From the NCBI GenBank assembly GCA_963682025.1, contig CAVMKG010000213.1:39931-103930 (forward strand): 64,000 nucleotides of DNA, given 5' to 3'. Below, piece by piece: positions 1 through 12,200 of this stretch. Positions within the stretch are counted from its first letter, which is position 1, and each line of letters starts with the position of its first letter. Below the pieces are notes generated by a model. It saw nothing but the letters and a program-made list of their open reading frames with translations. It was not told where the DNA came from and searched no databases. A program made the translations under genes and the position numbers. The DNA is from Cordilura impudica. Its lineage: Eukaryota > Arthropoda > Insecta > Diptera > Scathophagidae.

Positions 1-3000
1 GCTACGCTTTGTAGGGGCCTACTTATGGGTTATCAAAGTTAAAATTTGTAGAAAAATCAATTTTATGGTAACTAAAAAAAATTATTTTTACATTTTTAGA
101 TAGTTTTTATTTTTTTTTTCTTTAGGATTTTATGTTTTAAATTATTACCCAACAAATTAAAAAAAAAATTACTTCTTTTTTAAATTTATTTTTTCAATTT
201 TCTGTAAAATATTCATCACAATTCGTAAGAGAAGGTATATCTAAAAGACTAATCATTTCTAAACTATAATTATTTTCTAACTCTATTCGTGACTTCACAT
301 GCCGCAGGAAAGAAATAAGTGGATCGGAAGATGCTGCCAACATGTTGAAGAGGTCCTCATTTTGCCTTAACCTTGATGCTTTGAATGAGTTCTGCAATCT
401 ATATTTTTTATAAAATTTGTTAAGAGACTCCTGTGCTTCTTCAGAAAGCTCTCCAATTGGCAAAGACTCAAGTACTCAATTATATCATTGCCATGCACCA
501 ATATTTTATGGACGGTCGGGGTCAACTTCTTCTGTGGATACATTTCTGCTAAAAGAGATGCAGTTTTCGATGCATATTCTCCATATTTTGTAGAATTGAC
601 ATTTTCTTTGCAGTTTAAAACATTCAAGATCGTTCCCAATCTTTCCACGATTTGATTGTCAATTCCAGTGATTCTAGTTACTGCCTCATCATTTTCAAAA
701 AATCTCCTAGAAGTGTTTCCATCGTTTGAGTTACCGTATCCGTGGTTGGGGCAGTCTACTTTTAGTTCAACTTATTTAAAAAAAGCATCCTGTATTTGCT
801 TCTTTCTGATATTTTCCTTATCATTTATTGATGTATTTTCATCGAAGTTTTCCTCCTCTTGTGGTAGGGTATACGCCAGTTTTAGCAAGAACTCCATACA
901 CCTTATCCTTGCATGCAATGGTGACATTCCATATTCGTAATTCTCCTCGTTTGTAGAATCGTTTAAATTACCAAAGTTCTTCTGACTCTTTTTGCAAATC
1001 GGGCATGACAATGTTGAGGTTGTTCCTGTCAGTTCGTTTACGACTTTTCCGTCAACCATGGTCAGGTGGAACTCGTAATTGCATTCAATATATTTTCATT
1101 CTCCAATTTGCAGCTTTGTAGGCTTAATCTTGCTTATTTGCTCTTCAATGTCCTTCACCGTGGTCCTTATGAGTTCTGCCGATTCCCTTGCAAACTGAAA
1201 CATTATTGGTCGGCAATAATGCACTGATGACGGATGTGGATTTTTCCAGTGTAGGGAAACATCAGATTTTAGCCGCAAAGGAACAACAGATGCCATAAAC
1301 ATATTTCCGTCCGATATTATAGCGTCATCGGAAGATATCCTTTGATTATAAACGCTTTGTCCGGATGATCCATCGCAGCCCCATTTGCTGATCAATGTCA
1401 GTTTCTCAGGAAGAATTTTCACTTAATTTTCAGGAAGACTCTCCAACAACCGTTTTGCTGTATGGCCCATGAGATCCTGCAGATGGGCTTTCACAGAGAC
1501 TTCCGTAAACTCCGTATGCAGTGGTCGTGAATTTATTTTGGCTTGCGTAATATGCTTGTATCCTGGTAAAACGTCAGCCCCGTATCGCATCAAGGATGCC
1601 CGTAGTATCTCATGTTTTTCTTTGGAAAGTTGTAAGTCCATAAACAAGGCCAAGGCTTCTTCGGAACCATACTTTTTAATGTGTGCGTTTGTGGGCGTGG
1701 GAATGCTTTCCTTAATCCTTTTTAGTCGCAGTGGGCTTGCATCAGCAACAGATTTTGTAATCTGCGACCTAACTCTTTCACTATCCTTTGTATATTTAAT
1801 AGACAGCGCGTCCGATAAATGCTTCGTGGTCAAGTCATTGGTGGCATCGGCAAGTTTCCTCTTCCTTGTGAAAATTGAACACTCCTCAATACTTTTTTTT
1901 GGCCTTCCTTTTGCTCCTCTGGTTGATGTGGTGAGTTTATCTACTGCCAATATATCCAGGATGGTGTCTTCATTAAGCCAGTCCTCGTATTTGGAGTTGA
2001 AGTTCTGAATGGTTCGATTAGATTTCACCCATTTTAATATTTGCATATATCAGATAAAAATTATTTTTTATAATTTCGCTTCTCTCAATATTTCCGTATA
2101 AGCTATCAAGTTCTTCTAAAGCAGCTTCCGTGAAAAACTTTGGTGTGGTTGACCTTCTAAACAGTTCAAATAATTTTAAATTGTTCAACGCCATGTTTTC
2201 TGTACTTAAATTGTTTAACGCCATGGTTTCAGTACTTGCTGCGCCAACTTTCAGTCGTAGACTAATCCAGGCACTATGCTTATTTTGCAATATATAGGCT
2301 TATGCTACCATGCCTAAAAATTTACCTGTTCCCTGCATACATATGGATTTAGGCTGAATTATGCAATTTTGATACTATGCTCGTGTCTAAATAAGATTTG
2401 TGCCTACCTGGAGGGACAATAAATCAATATTGTTCTTGACCATTTGCACTCCAAAGTAATTTTTAAGTGAGGTGCGTACCTGCGAATTTCAATGAGTATT
2501 TTTTTGTGCATCCTGTGTCTGTAACAGAATATTGGGAGTAGACTTTGGCAGAGGCTCACAGGTAGACAACCGACTTAAAATGCAATTTTCAAACTATTAG
2601 ATCAAACTACTGTCAGTCAAAACATGTAAGGGATGCACGCCATTCAATTTCTGCAACCATGTCTTTTTAAACTTTTTTACCTCTAGAAGCCAAACGGGCA
2701 CGTACGGGCAGATAAAACCTTTTGAATTATGTAAAGAAATAATCAAAGAACGTGTTTTGCAAATATGGCAAATATAGAAAAATACAGATATTTTTTATTT
2801 TCCGTCAAAGTTGAAAAATAGTGAAAAAACGGATAGTTTTTAAATAGTGATTTACCAGGAGAAACACAAAGCAAACAGTTAATTTTTTTTTATCATTATA
2901 CATTTAATAAATACATCAATCAATACAAACAAAAAATAAGGCGATTCGTTACCTATTTTTCGTGATATTACACCTGAAATCGCAACAAATTGACTAAAAA

Positions 3001-3198
3001 TTGTATGTTTTTTTGAAAACCGAAAGTCGGTCAACTTTGAACGGTTATATCTTCTAAACTAAAAATGTGATATTATTAAGAGTAGCATATTTGAAATCGT
3101 TGAAAAGTTTCCTATAACATGGGTTTATTCAAAACTTCGTCGGCGCACATGAAAATTTTGATTTTTGCAACCTAGTTTGCTCTACGGGCGCCACTGTG
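1..3198 (-). mobile_element. Transib-like DNA transposon 1 (partial, left end outside window)
   Basis: A decayed cut-and-paste element whose transposase relic (194-2290) reads on the minus strand. Its proposed end is CCACTGTG at 3191-3198, which on the minus strand is the CACAGTGG start typical of Transib ends and of the RSS heptamer in V(D)J recombination. It is followed by the 5-bp GC-rich CGCCG, matching the CGNCG target taste known for Transib. The distance from the transposase start to this end (about 900 bp) resembles that in the neighbouring element. The other end must lie before position 1, so inverted repeats cannot be compared. From 2291 to 3190 I see only non-coding 5' sequence. 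The end assignment is inference. Confidence 0.6.
194..2290 (-). pseudogene. RAG1/Transib-like transposase relic, copy 1
   Basis: This relic would encode a DDE transposase of the Transib/RAG1 group, which cuts and joins transposon ends. Reading minus, one frame runs from about 2046 to 367 with in-frame stops near 1423, 1096 and 772, then a frameshift near 463. A weaker N-terminal piece lies at 2018-2290. Motifs that align with the RAG1 core: KWGCDG (first acid, codon 1372-1374), CPIC zinc pair near 1000, NDGNTSRRFF (second acid, codon 721-723), VHKILVH with H-x4-H near 510, and the SEEAQES motif (third acid, codon 428-430) followed by an RxNED stretch. All metal-binding acids survive although the frame is broken. 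The alignment to RAG1 is from memory of the family, not from a search. Copy 2 at 3886-6655 is a diverged relative, not a recent duplicate. Confidence 0.75.
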
Positions 3199-3203
3199 CG
3201 CCG
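3199..3203. repeat. CGCCG target duplication shared by two Transib-like elements
   Basis: CCACTGTG-CGCCG-CACAGTGG: one element ends at 3198 and the next begins at 3204, with a single 5-bp CGNCG-type target between. The far end of the second element is followed by CGTCG (19839-19843), one base different. Confidence 0.65.
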
Positions 3204-3240
3204 CACAGTGGACCATTTGACGAGAATGCGGTCAAAAATC
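3204..3240 (+). repeat. Left terminal inverted repeat of Transib-like element 2
   Basis: Begins CACAGTGGACCAT and includes CGAGAA, GCGG and CAAAAATC blocks. These blocks occur in the same order on the opposite strand at 19802-19838. Confidence 0.75.
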
Positions 3241-3885
3241 TATAACTTTTGATTGGATTGGAATTTTGATATGCGTTTTTTTTTTGTTTGGTAGGTTAGA
3301 CTTTAGCCTTTAAGTTTTGCTACAAAACGTAATTCTCGACCGAAAATAAAAAAGTTACGGAGAGTTTAAAATACATTTTCATTTGTAGTTGAATTTTAGT
3401 ACAAAAGTGAAGTGTTAAAAGGTAAAAAAAGGTTTTTTTTTAATATAATGTCTTATTTTTTTCAGTTTATTTTACATCAAATACTTTTTAACAATTTTTT
3501 AAGTTTATTTTTTCAGAAAATGCCAAACTTTGGCCCCCGTAAACTTTTTAGTCCTAATGTGCACAAGGGCCAAAGGTTGTTTTTTTTTTTTTTTAAAGAT
3601 CCCGAGTTAAAATATAATTTATTAAGCAGCGAACGTAAAAGTTACCTTATCTTGGTTCAAGACAGAGAAGTTTCAATGAAAAACTCGTATGTTTTTGCTT
3701 TAGTTAAATTTTTTTTATTGTCTTTTTAAATATTTCTATATCAATTTTTATGGTAAATTTATGAAATATAACAATTTTTATTGTAAATTTAAAAATATAT
3801 ACATAAATTTTTAAATCAAGAAAATTTTTTAACTATATAAAAACAAGTGTAACTTATATTTAGTGTAATGAAAAAGTACTTTAAA

Positions 3886-6655
3886 TCAACCAATTTTAGT
3901 AAAAATTTCTTCTAAATAGCCTTGATTTTCACCTTCTAGAAGTTGCTTAGCTTCTTCGTCTAATTCAATAGTGGTAGTTTTCCATTTTTGACGAATGTTG
4001 AACATATATGGATCTGAAGTGCACAACAACATAGTGATAAGGTCTTCATTAGTACAACATCTGGACATTTTCCTTGTGTTGTGCTCGCGAAAGAATCTGT
4101 AGTCATTGTTCCTTTTTTCTTGCGCTTCTTCAGATAGATCTCCTATTGGTAGCATATTGTTTTGAATTATTTGTTCCCCATGGTACAAAATTTTATGAAC
4201 TATGGATGGCATATATCTCCAAAAGTATTTTTCATTATAAAGTATAGCTGTTTTATTGGCGTACTCTCCAATTTTTTTTGCATTCATCTTTCTGCTGCAT
4301 GCTAGAACTTGTAATATGATTTTTAATCTTCTTATTAATTCATGATCTACACCAGTGGTGGCCATCGAGAGAATTGAGTTAGTAATAGTGTTTATGAGCA
4401 AGTGTTAGTTGTACTACACTGATCGAAATCCATGGACGTAACACAACGCCAATATTAAATGGGTTTGTGTAGATTTTGTATGAATGTTTATATGAATGCA
4501 TAAAAGGGCAATTAGTTGAGTTCACGAAGAATATGGTAAAATTTTAAATATATTTTGTTGTTTTAAAATTTTAAATCTTGCATTCTGAAAATATAAAACA
4601 AAATGTGATGAACATTTAATCTCTTTTATCCATAAGTTTGTAGTTTATTAAATCAAAGAAGTAATAATAAGTAATTCATTTCTTTAAAAAACAAAAAAAA
4701 AATACAAAATAGCAAAACTTAAAAAGATAAGAAATTTCCAAGGTTATTAAGTGGTATGTTACCAAAAACTAAAAAAATTACCAGTAACTGGATATTTATT
4801 AAAATTAAAAAAATGCATAATGTTGTCAAATGGAGGCGACGTATGTTATTTATATAAAATGTTTAATTTATAGTTTATCAAGTCTTCGAAATTTTCTCAA
4901 CATTTTTGGTTTCTTTTAAACAAATATTCTCTGTGTACGTATTAAAAAAATATATATATGAATTTCAAAAGGCAATGCGACATAGACCTGCTTTGTTCAA
5001 AAGCTGTCGCAAGACTGAATGAAATTGTTGTTTACTTTTACTCTTTGGTGAGTATTTTTGTTTTCGTTCGGCTGTATACATATAAGAAGCCGAGCACCAG
5101 TGTGTTTGGCACGGCCTTCACTGATCTACACCTGTGATAGATGCTGCAGTTTCCGGATCGGAAAAAAATCTCCTTGCAGTATTTCCATCATTTGTGTTTC
5201 CTTCCCCTTGTTTTGGTTGGTCGATTACGAGGCCTAGCTGTAGATATTTTTGTTGAATTTGTTTTTTTTTTTTGCTTTCTTTTTTCTTCATTTTCTTCGT
5301 TTTTTCTCACTGTTTCGCCTAACGGAACAAATTCCAAATCATAACCCAATTTAAGAATATGCTCCATGAAACGTATTCTAGCATGAAGAGGGGACATTTC
5401 AAATTCGTAGGCTTCCTTAAAACTATCCTCTTCTGGTGGGGGTTGGCTTAATTGACTTGATGTCTTTTGGCATATAATGCAGCCTGACGTTGACTTTGTT
5501 CAAGTTAAAGCTTGTGCAACTTTTCCATCAATCATTGTGAGACACATTTTAAAATGTACTTTAATGTCTTGGTCATCAAATTTAAATATTACTGGTTGAA
5601 GTTCCTTAATTTGATCTTTTACTTTTTCAACTTCTTCAGTTATGACATCTTTGATTTCCTTTTTGAATGAAAATTTTATTGGTCTGCAATACTTTGTTGA
5701 AGAAGGAATTTCATTTTTCCATATATCAATTTCTGTTGCTCTATTAGTTGACGGCTCTAAGACGCTATACCTTTTTGTTAAGCGCAATGGAACGAAAGAT
5801 ACCATAAATAAATTAGCATCTGATGAATTTTCGGCATTAAATTGCTTGTATTGTTTCTGACCAGAGGATGCATCACATCCCCATTTAGAAATTAAGGTAA
5901 TGCTGCCATTACCAATTTTTTTAAATGATCAGTATCAAGCGTATTTAGCAATCGTTCTGCAGTATGTTCAAGGAGATCTTGCAATTTTATTTCTGCTGAT
6001 GTTGAAGTGACACTAATAGCAGATTGTGAAGGTAAGCATTCTTTTTTGGCAGAAACTAAATCTCGATACTCTGGAAAAATCCCACAATTCTTTTCATTGG
6101 TTTGCTTCCGCAATTCCTTATATTGATTTTTGGTCAATTTCAAATCCAAAAATAGGGTGAACGCTTCTTCCGGCGTAAATTTCTTATCTTCAATGGGTGT
6201 AGGAATGCTTTTCAAAATCCTCTTTGTGCGCCTTGGGCTCGCTTCTACTATTTTTTCAATTATTTCAATTTTATTTTTTTTATTTTGGGTTGGTTGAATT
6301 TGGTGCAAAAATGAATCCTTAATAATTCTATGAGAAATTTCTTCATTGATATTCTCCAGCTTGCGCCTTCGAGGTCTTTCACTTCATCCGTCAATTGGTT
6401 TTGCCGGTCGACCCTTTTTCCACTTTCGTTAGCAGTTGCAGATGCACTCTCAAAAATAAGCTCCTTTATTAACCAGTCTTCGTAACGTTTGCACATATTT
6501 GCCTTGCTATGAGGGCATTCAATGTACCGTCTTTTCAAATTCGATTCAAAATTAGTAATTTTTCCTTTGTGCATTTTGTAATGGTTTCGATGTTTTAATT
6601 TTTGAGCTATAAAAAAGAAAAAAAAAATTTTAAATACCATTGATAAATGGTCCAT
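3886..6655 (-). pseudogene. RAG1/Transib-like transposase relic, copy 2
   Basis: Main body of the transposase of element 2, minus strand. The real element sequence ends at 6576, where an LTR begins, so the ORF tail from 6577 to 6655 is LTR sequence. Domain order: basic N-terminal segment with YEDWL (near 6480), a helical segment near 6200, KWGCDA with the first acid (codon 5872-5874), a C-x2-C pair near 5480, MSPLHARIRF near 5390, NDGNTARRFF with the second acid (codon 5187-5189), then VHKILYH (H-x4-H, near 4190) and SEEAQEK with the third acid (codon 4117-4119). Lesions: frameshifts near 6300 and 5890, a stop near 5500, and the hAT insertion at 4353-5123 between the second acid and the H-x4-H motif. 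All three catalytic acids remain readable. Family assignment rests on motif order shared with RAG1. Confidence 0.78.
4353..5123. mobile_element. Non-autonomous hAT element inside the transposase
   Basis: Starts CAGTGGTGGCC and ends GGCACGGCCTTCACTG, a hAT-type pair of ends, flanked by perfect 8-bp duplications ATCTACAC (4345-4352 and 5124-5131). It has no credible ORF. The transposase reading resumes on both sides at the same codons, so the insertion is clean. The first residues of the 3886-4401 ORF are hAT sequence, not transposase. Confidence 0.88.
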
Positions 6656-9112
6656 TATTGGGCACCATATGTGATGGGTTTAGTTTTTCCTTTTTTTTTT
6701 TCTTTTATTTTGGGTTTTGCGGATGGCACTCTATGCTTCTTGGCTCCGTCTTGAGCTCGTCGGAAATGGGGGTTGTTCCGCACGCTTCCATTAACATTAA
6801 TTAAATTATAGTGCCGGTTGGTATAACCCTCACATTACAAAAAATTTAATAAACGAAAAAGGTTTGAGTACAAACCCATATGAGCGGACGGACGGACATT
6901 CTACAATTGTGATTGTGTAAAATAACATTCACCTTGTCGGCACAGTAAGATTCTCGTAAGGTTCGATGTAAATGACCTTCCAGGCTGCCCTCCCTTCGAT
7001 TGATTGGATGCCAATCATTCCATTAGGCTTCTCCTACCTGTTTGCAATGTTATTATAGAAAAGTCTCCCTGTTCACTGTGTTATACTATCTCCTTTTTTT
7101 TTTTTTTATAACTACATACTCAACCTCTTTGTTTCCTTTTAGCCGAGACAATTCATTTTTAGATTTCGGTTATTTTTGATTTATATTTTTTTTTCTTCTT
7201 AGTCTAGTTACAATTGTTATTTACTGTTATTTTACTGACCTAGTTGGTAAAGATTTGTTTATATATATATATATATCATATGAGTATATCTGTATGTTAA
7301 AGTGAATGATAAATTTTTAATGTATATATGTAAGTGTATAGGCATCAATTGGTTTTCTGTAAAAAAATACCCTTTACTTTTTTTTTGTTATTAATCGTAT
7401 TTATAAATGACTACGAAAACTTTTTTTTGGAGTTTAAAGCTATATGAATTTATGATGCCTCATTTTTTCTTCTTTTTTTTTATTTATTGTTACAAAAATA
7501 TGGATTTCGTTTATTTTTTTTTTTTTGGATTAAATATTTGGTCGATCTCTCTTTTTCTTTTGTTTTATTTTTCAATTCGAAATGGATGAAGGATCTTTAG
7601 AACTAATTGTGTAAGATAAACAGTAATATATGAAATTCAAGTGGCCTTTTTTTTTATATATATTTATATGCTAAAATTTCTTCCATAGGGTTTATTTCTG
7701 ATATTGTTATTATTTTAATTATTGCTGTAGTGTGTTTATATATGTTGCTATAGCTTGTTTTTTTTTTTTTTTTATATACATATATGTTTTTTCTTTTAAA
7801 AATTTTAAGGGTGATATGGTGAAGACAATTTTTTTTTTGTGAAAATATATTCTTGTTCTTTTACGGCTAATTTTAAATTTAAATACCTTATATATATATA
7901 TATATTATTTTTTTTCTAAATTAAACGACAAAATCAGATTCCTATACCTATGTGTAGCTCATACATATATACGTGAATATGTCTGTCGAGTTTGCCCTTA
8001 ATTTAAACTGTCGGAAATAATTAATTAAATCAACTACAGAGTACCTGGTTTTTGTGGTGGTTTGAGGGTATTATTCCTGGTGCTGTTGCTTGCTGTTGCT
8101 GGAGATACTGCTCTTGTTATTGTTGATCTAGTTATTGTTGGGATACGTATTCTATGGGTGCTGTTGGTATTTCGTTTATTGTTGTGGTGTTGTTGCTGTT
8201 GCCATGGTTAACTGTATCTGCTGTCGGGTATAACCTCGACATCGACCGGGTTCTGCGACGCGGCCGATGGAAACCCCGGCAGCAGAATTTGCTTCTATTG
8301 TCAGTCTGGGGGATGAAATGGAGCTGCTGTGGCTGTAGTTGAAGTTAAAGTTGTTAGCAAGGTATTCGAGACATTCGTGGAGGTGGTGGACTTTGGTGAA
8401 GTGGTTGGTGTAATTGCACTATCCGTTGTTGTGTGATTAATGACAGCCGTATTCTTTATAGATGCCTCCGTTGAATCTTTTTCATCGTTGATCTCGGCTT
8501 CCGCTTTAATAGCTGCTATTGCTGCTATAGGTGGTGTTCTATGTTGACGCTGAAAGTGTTGTGTCCATGGAGATGTTGGTTTGGCTATGGCATTGCCAAC
8601 ACTTAGTCCAAACTCATCAATTTCGTGAGGGTGGTGTAGATAAACAACTGCTTGCACTTGTTTTATTGCCGATCTGTGATCACACAAGTAAAAGACAACG
8701 TGGTTCTTAAATGGAGCCACATGGAGCGTCAGGTGATCGCACCAATATTTTCAGTACTTTGAATTACGGGCACTAAGACGCTGATGCCAGGTGTAATGGT
8801 TTCACAAGTGGTTTCGAGGAATTTGTCTTATAAGCACGTATCGTTATTTTATTATTTTTTTTCAGTCTTATTTTAATCAAAACCGCGCACTACACAATCT
8901 TGTCAGGCCAGACGAAACTTAAAAAAAAGGCCCCCACCACGCCGTAAATTTTCTTTTTATATGTACCTAGGGACGCCGTTTTTTCGTTCTTTTTTTTTTC
9001 TTTCTATTTTCGTTAAAAATCTCGGTTGGAATTCTATTTACTTATTTCACAAAGTCGCTTTTTGCCGTAGTATTTTCTTTAGTTGTAAATTTGGGCATAC
9101 TGAGCCGTTACA
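6577..9112 (-). repeat. 3' LTR of retrotransposon 1
   Basis: A 2536-bp LTR, TG...CA bounded, almost identical to 15919-18478. Very long for a fly Ty3-type element. It contains T-rich and AT-repeat stretches around 7100-7900 and the same 139-codon minus ORF (8301-8720) as its partner. On the minus strand TATAAAAA lies near the element-5' end, around 8955. Confidence 0.92.
8301..8720 (-). other. LTR-resident ORF (3' LTR copy), function unknown
   Basis: A 139-codon open frame within the LTR, starting at GTG rather than ATG. The predicted product has a hydrophobic-aromatic first third, then an Ala/Glu stretch and a Thr/Ser-rich tail. It matches nothing I recognise. It is duplicated in the 5' LTR only because LTRs are copies. 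The open frame may be chance. Confidence 0.2.
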
Positions 9113-9226
9113 AAGCCAGCTTTTGACTATGGAATCCATGGAATATCAAAAGTTGGGAAAGACGGATGTATATACCTCTGTTTATTTCGCGTTGGTGTAC
9201 AGCTGAATTTTATGTACAAAGAATTT
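9113..9226 (-). other. Short 3' untranslated segment, no clear polypurine tract
   Basis: Between the pol stop (about 9227) and the 3' LTR. The minus-strand bases next to the LTR are CAAAAGCTGGCTT, without the G-run seen before the LTR of retrotransposon 2. On the plus strand a 25-codon ORF at 9129-9206 contains KLGKTDVYTS, resembling the first beta strand of aldo-keto reductases. This could be a captured host fragment or chance. Confidence 0.4.
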
Positions 9227-12200
9227 TCAAAACTTAAGATGCTGGGCATGTATGTTTCCTATGAGTTGTCCTTTCATGTTTTCAATTTCGTAAATGTTTT
9301 TGCCTATGGGTCTTCGAATTCTGCATTTCAACCAAGGTTTACACAGCTTAGCGTTTACACCTTTTGAAAAATTGCTTTGAACGAAGTTTTTTCTGTAGAC
9401 TTCTTGACCTATTTTAAATCGTATTTCTCTGGCCCTTTTGTTGTAACTTTTCACATTTTTCTCATACGGCTCATGTAGCTTATTTTTGATTTTATTCTGA
9501 ATGATTTGCATTTTTGCTGCTTTCGGTAAGACCATTATTTCACCATCGCATATGGCTCCTAGTTTATATAAAATCTGATATGCTTGAGCGTGTGTGATCA
9601 TATTGTAACCGAAAAGCGCGCAATATGGGGTTAAACCTGTATATGCATGTACTGTCGATCTTAAAGCGCTTTCATTGTTTGATAGATTTTCATCCCATTT
9701 GCTTTGGTCATTTTGTAAAAAGGTTCGAATGCTGCTTAAAATGGTTTGATTCACCCGTTCACTTGCATTTGACTGTGGTGAATGTATCGCCGTGCGCATA
9801 TGATGTATGCCATAAATACTCATAAGTTCCTTAAATATGACGCTAGTGAACTGTTTACCGTTGTCTGAATGTAGGGTTTCGGGCACACCGAATTTGTGAA
9901 AGACTTCAGCCGTTAAAAATTTTATTACTGCTTTAGTCGTCGCTTTAGCCATGGCTTTAAGTAATACAAATTTGGTCTTGTGATCGAGTACGATAAAAAT
10001 GTGGGAGCTACCGGATCGGGTTCTAGGGTATGGTCCTAAAAAATCTATGTAAATCTTTTGGAAAGGTCTGTCGGTTTTAATTTCTCGTCCCATAGTTGGT
10101 CTTAAAGTTTTCCTAGGGTGTTTATTTTCTTTACAACTTTCACACTCCTTGATGAAATTTTTGACGTCTGTTGCTAAAGTCGGCCAATAGAAAAATTCTC
10201 GGATATTATATATGGTTTTTGATGTTCCGCCATGACAAGTGTTTTCGTTATGCGACCTCTTAATTATGTCTTCAGTTAATTTTTGTGGTAACCATATTTT
10301 CCATGTGTTCTCTATGTCTTGTGAGTCGTAGTTGCTAGGCATGATTCTTTTATACACTATGTTATCTAATATTTTCAGGTCTGGTAATTTTTCTTGATTT
10401 TGCTGTATAGTGTCTTTTAGATCCATATATTGTTGGCAATTAAATTCAGCTGAATTGAGGTCTATTATTGATTTTGTTTCAAATAACAATTCTTCCATAT
10501 CAAGCCTAGAAAGCATATCGGGTACAACATTTGTAGTTCCTTTTCGGTGTTCAATATTAAACTTGGATCCTTGTAACTTCAGGCTCCAGCGGGCTAATCT
10601 TCCATTCAAATCCTGCTGTTTCATCAACCATTTCAAACTAATGGTCTGTGATTACCGTGAAATTCATAAGTTCAACATATTGCCGGTATTTTTCAATAGC
10701 AAGAACCACTGCCAGGCATTCTTTTTCGGTCGTTGAATAGTTTCTTTGTGCTGGATTCAACTTCTTGGAAAAGTATTCGATGGGGTGTTCTCCTTCCTCT
10801 TTTTGGAACAAAACGGCTCCGACGCTAACATTGGAGGCATCACACTGAACAAAAAACTGTTTTTCAAAATCGGGACTGTTTAGTACAGGACTAGATACCA
10901 ATCGTTCTTTCAATATTTCGAATGATGAAATTGCTTCGGGGGTAAATTTAAATTTTGTACTTTTTTTAAACGTATCGGTTATAGGTGATGTTAATGTCGA
11001 AAAGTCTGGTACGAACCTTCTATACCAGCCTACAGTGCCTTAAAATCTTCGAACATCCTTCGGTGTTTTTGGTGGTGTTATTTTATTGATTGCCTCGATT
11101 TTGCTGGGGTCTGCTTTTAATTTTCCTTCACCGACGATATAGCCGAGATATTTCAGCTCTCTATGACAAAATCTGGATTTTTGCATATTTATAGTTAAAC
11201 CTGCTGATGTTACATGTTTTCCAACTATTTTTAGCATTTCTATATGCGACTCAAAATTCGATGAAACAACCAATAGATCGTCGAGATAAACGAAAACTCG
11301 ATCTTTGAGTTCAGATGGGATAACTTTATCCATCAATCTGCATAAACGCTGTGCAGCGTTGCATAGCCCGAAGGGCATTACTTTAAATTGATAATGGGGT
11401 CGCCCCTGAACAGTAAAAGCTGTTTTTGGCCGGCTAGATTCCTCTAAGGGCACTTGCCAAAAGGCATCTTTCAGATCTATTGCTGAAATAAAATATGTGT
11501 CTCCTAATCTGCTTAACAAGCCTTCAATGTTGGGTAGGGGATATGCGTCTTTGCGTGTGACCTTATTTAACTCCCTAGCATCTAAACACAATCTATTTTT
11601 ATTTGGTTTTATCACAAGTGTGGTTCTGTTGTTCCAATCAGATTTTGTTGCTATCTCAATAACATCTAGTGAAAGCATTCGATCAATTTCGTCAAACGTT
11701 AATTTTTGTACAGCTGGTGAAATTGGATAAAATCGCATTTTTCTTGGCTCAGCATCACCGGTATCAATAACATGTGTCTCTAGATTTGTTTTTCCTAACC
11801 CATATTTACTAAAACAGCGAAATTCCAGTTTCGCATTTTCGAGCATAATCTTTTGGTCTTGACTAAGGTCGTGAATTTTAAGGTTTTCGTTTTCGATAGC
11901 TAATTCATTTATTGAATTATTATTTAGGAAGATTTTTATCTCGAACGCGTTCCAGAAATCAATCCCTAAAATAAGTTCCTGTGACAGTGAGGGTACAACA
12001 TAAAATGTCATAATTTTTGCTTGTTCTCTACACTGGATTTCTACTCTGACTTTACCAATTATGCTTAAACCTTTACCATCTGCTGTTTTAATGACTGACC
12101 GAAAATCAAAAATGGTGGCATTCATTTTACTTAAATTATCAAAACAATTTCTACCGATACATGATACGGAAGCACCGCTATCCATGAGTCCTTTCATGTT

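Noticed and set aside
8154..8342. Plus-strand 62-codon ORF in the LTRs (also at 17522-17710)
   Set aside because: Antisense to the element and conserved only because LTRs are copies.
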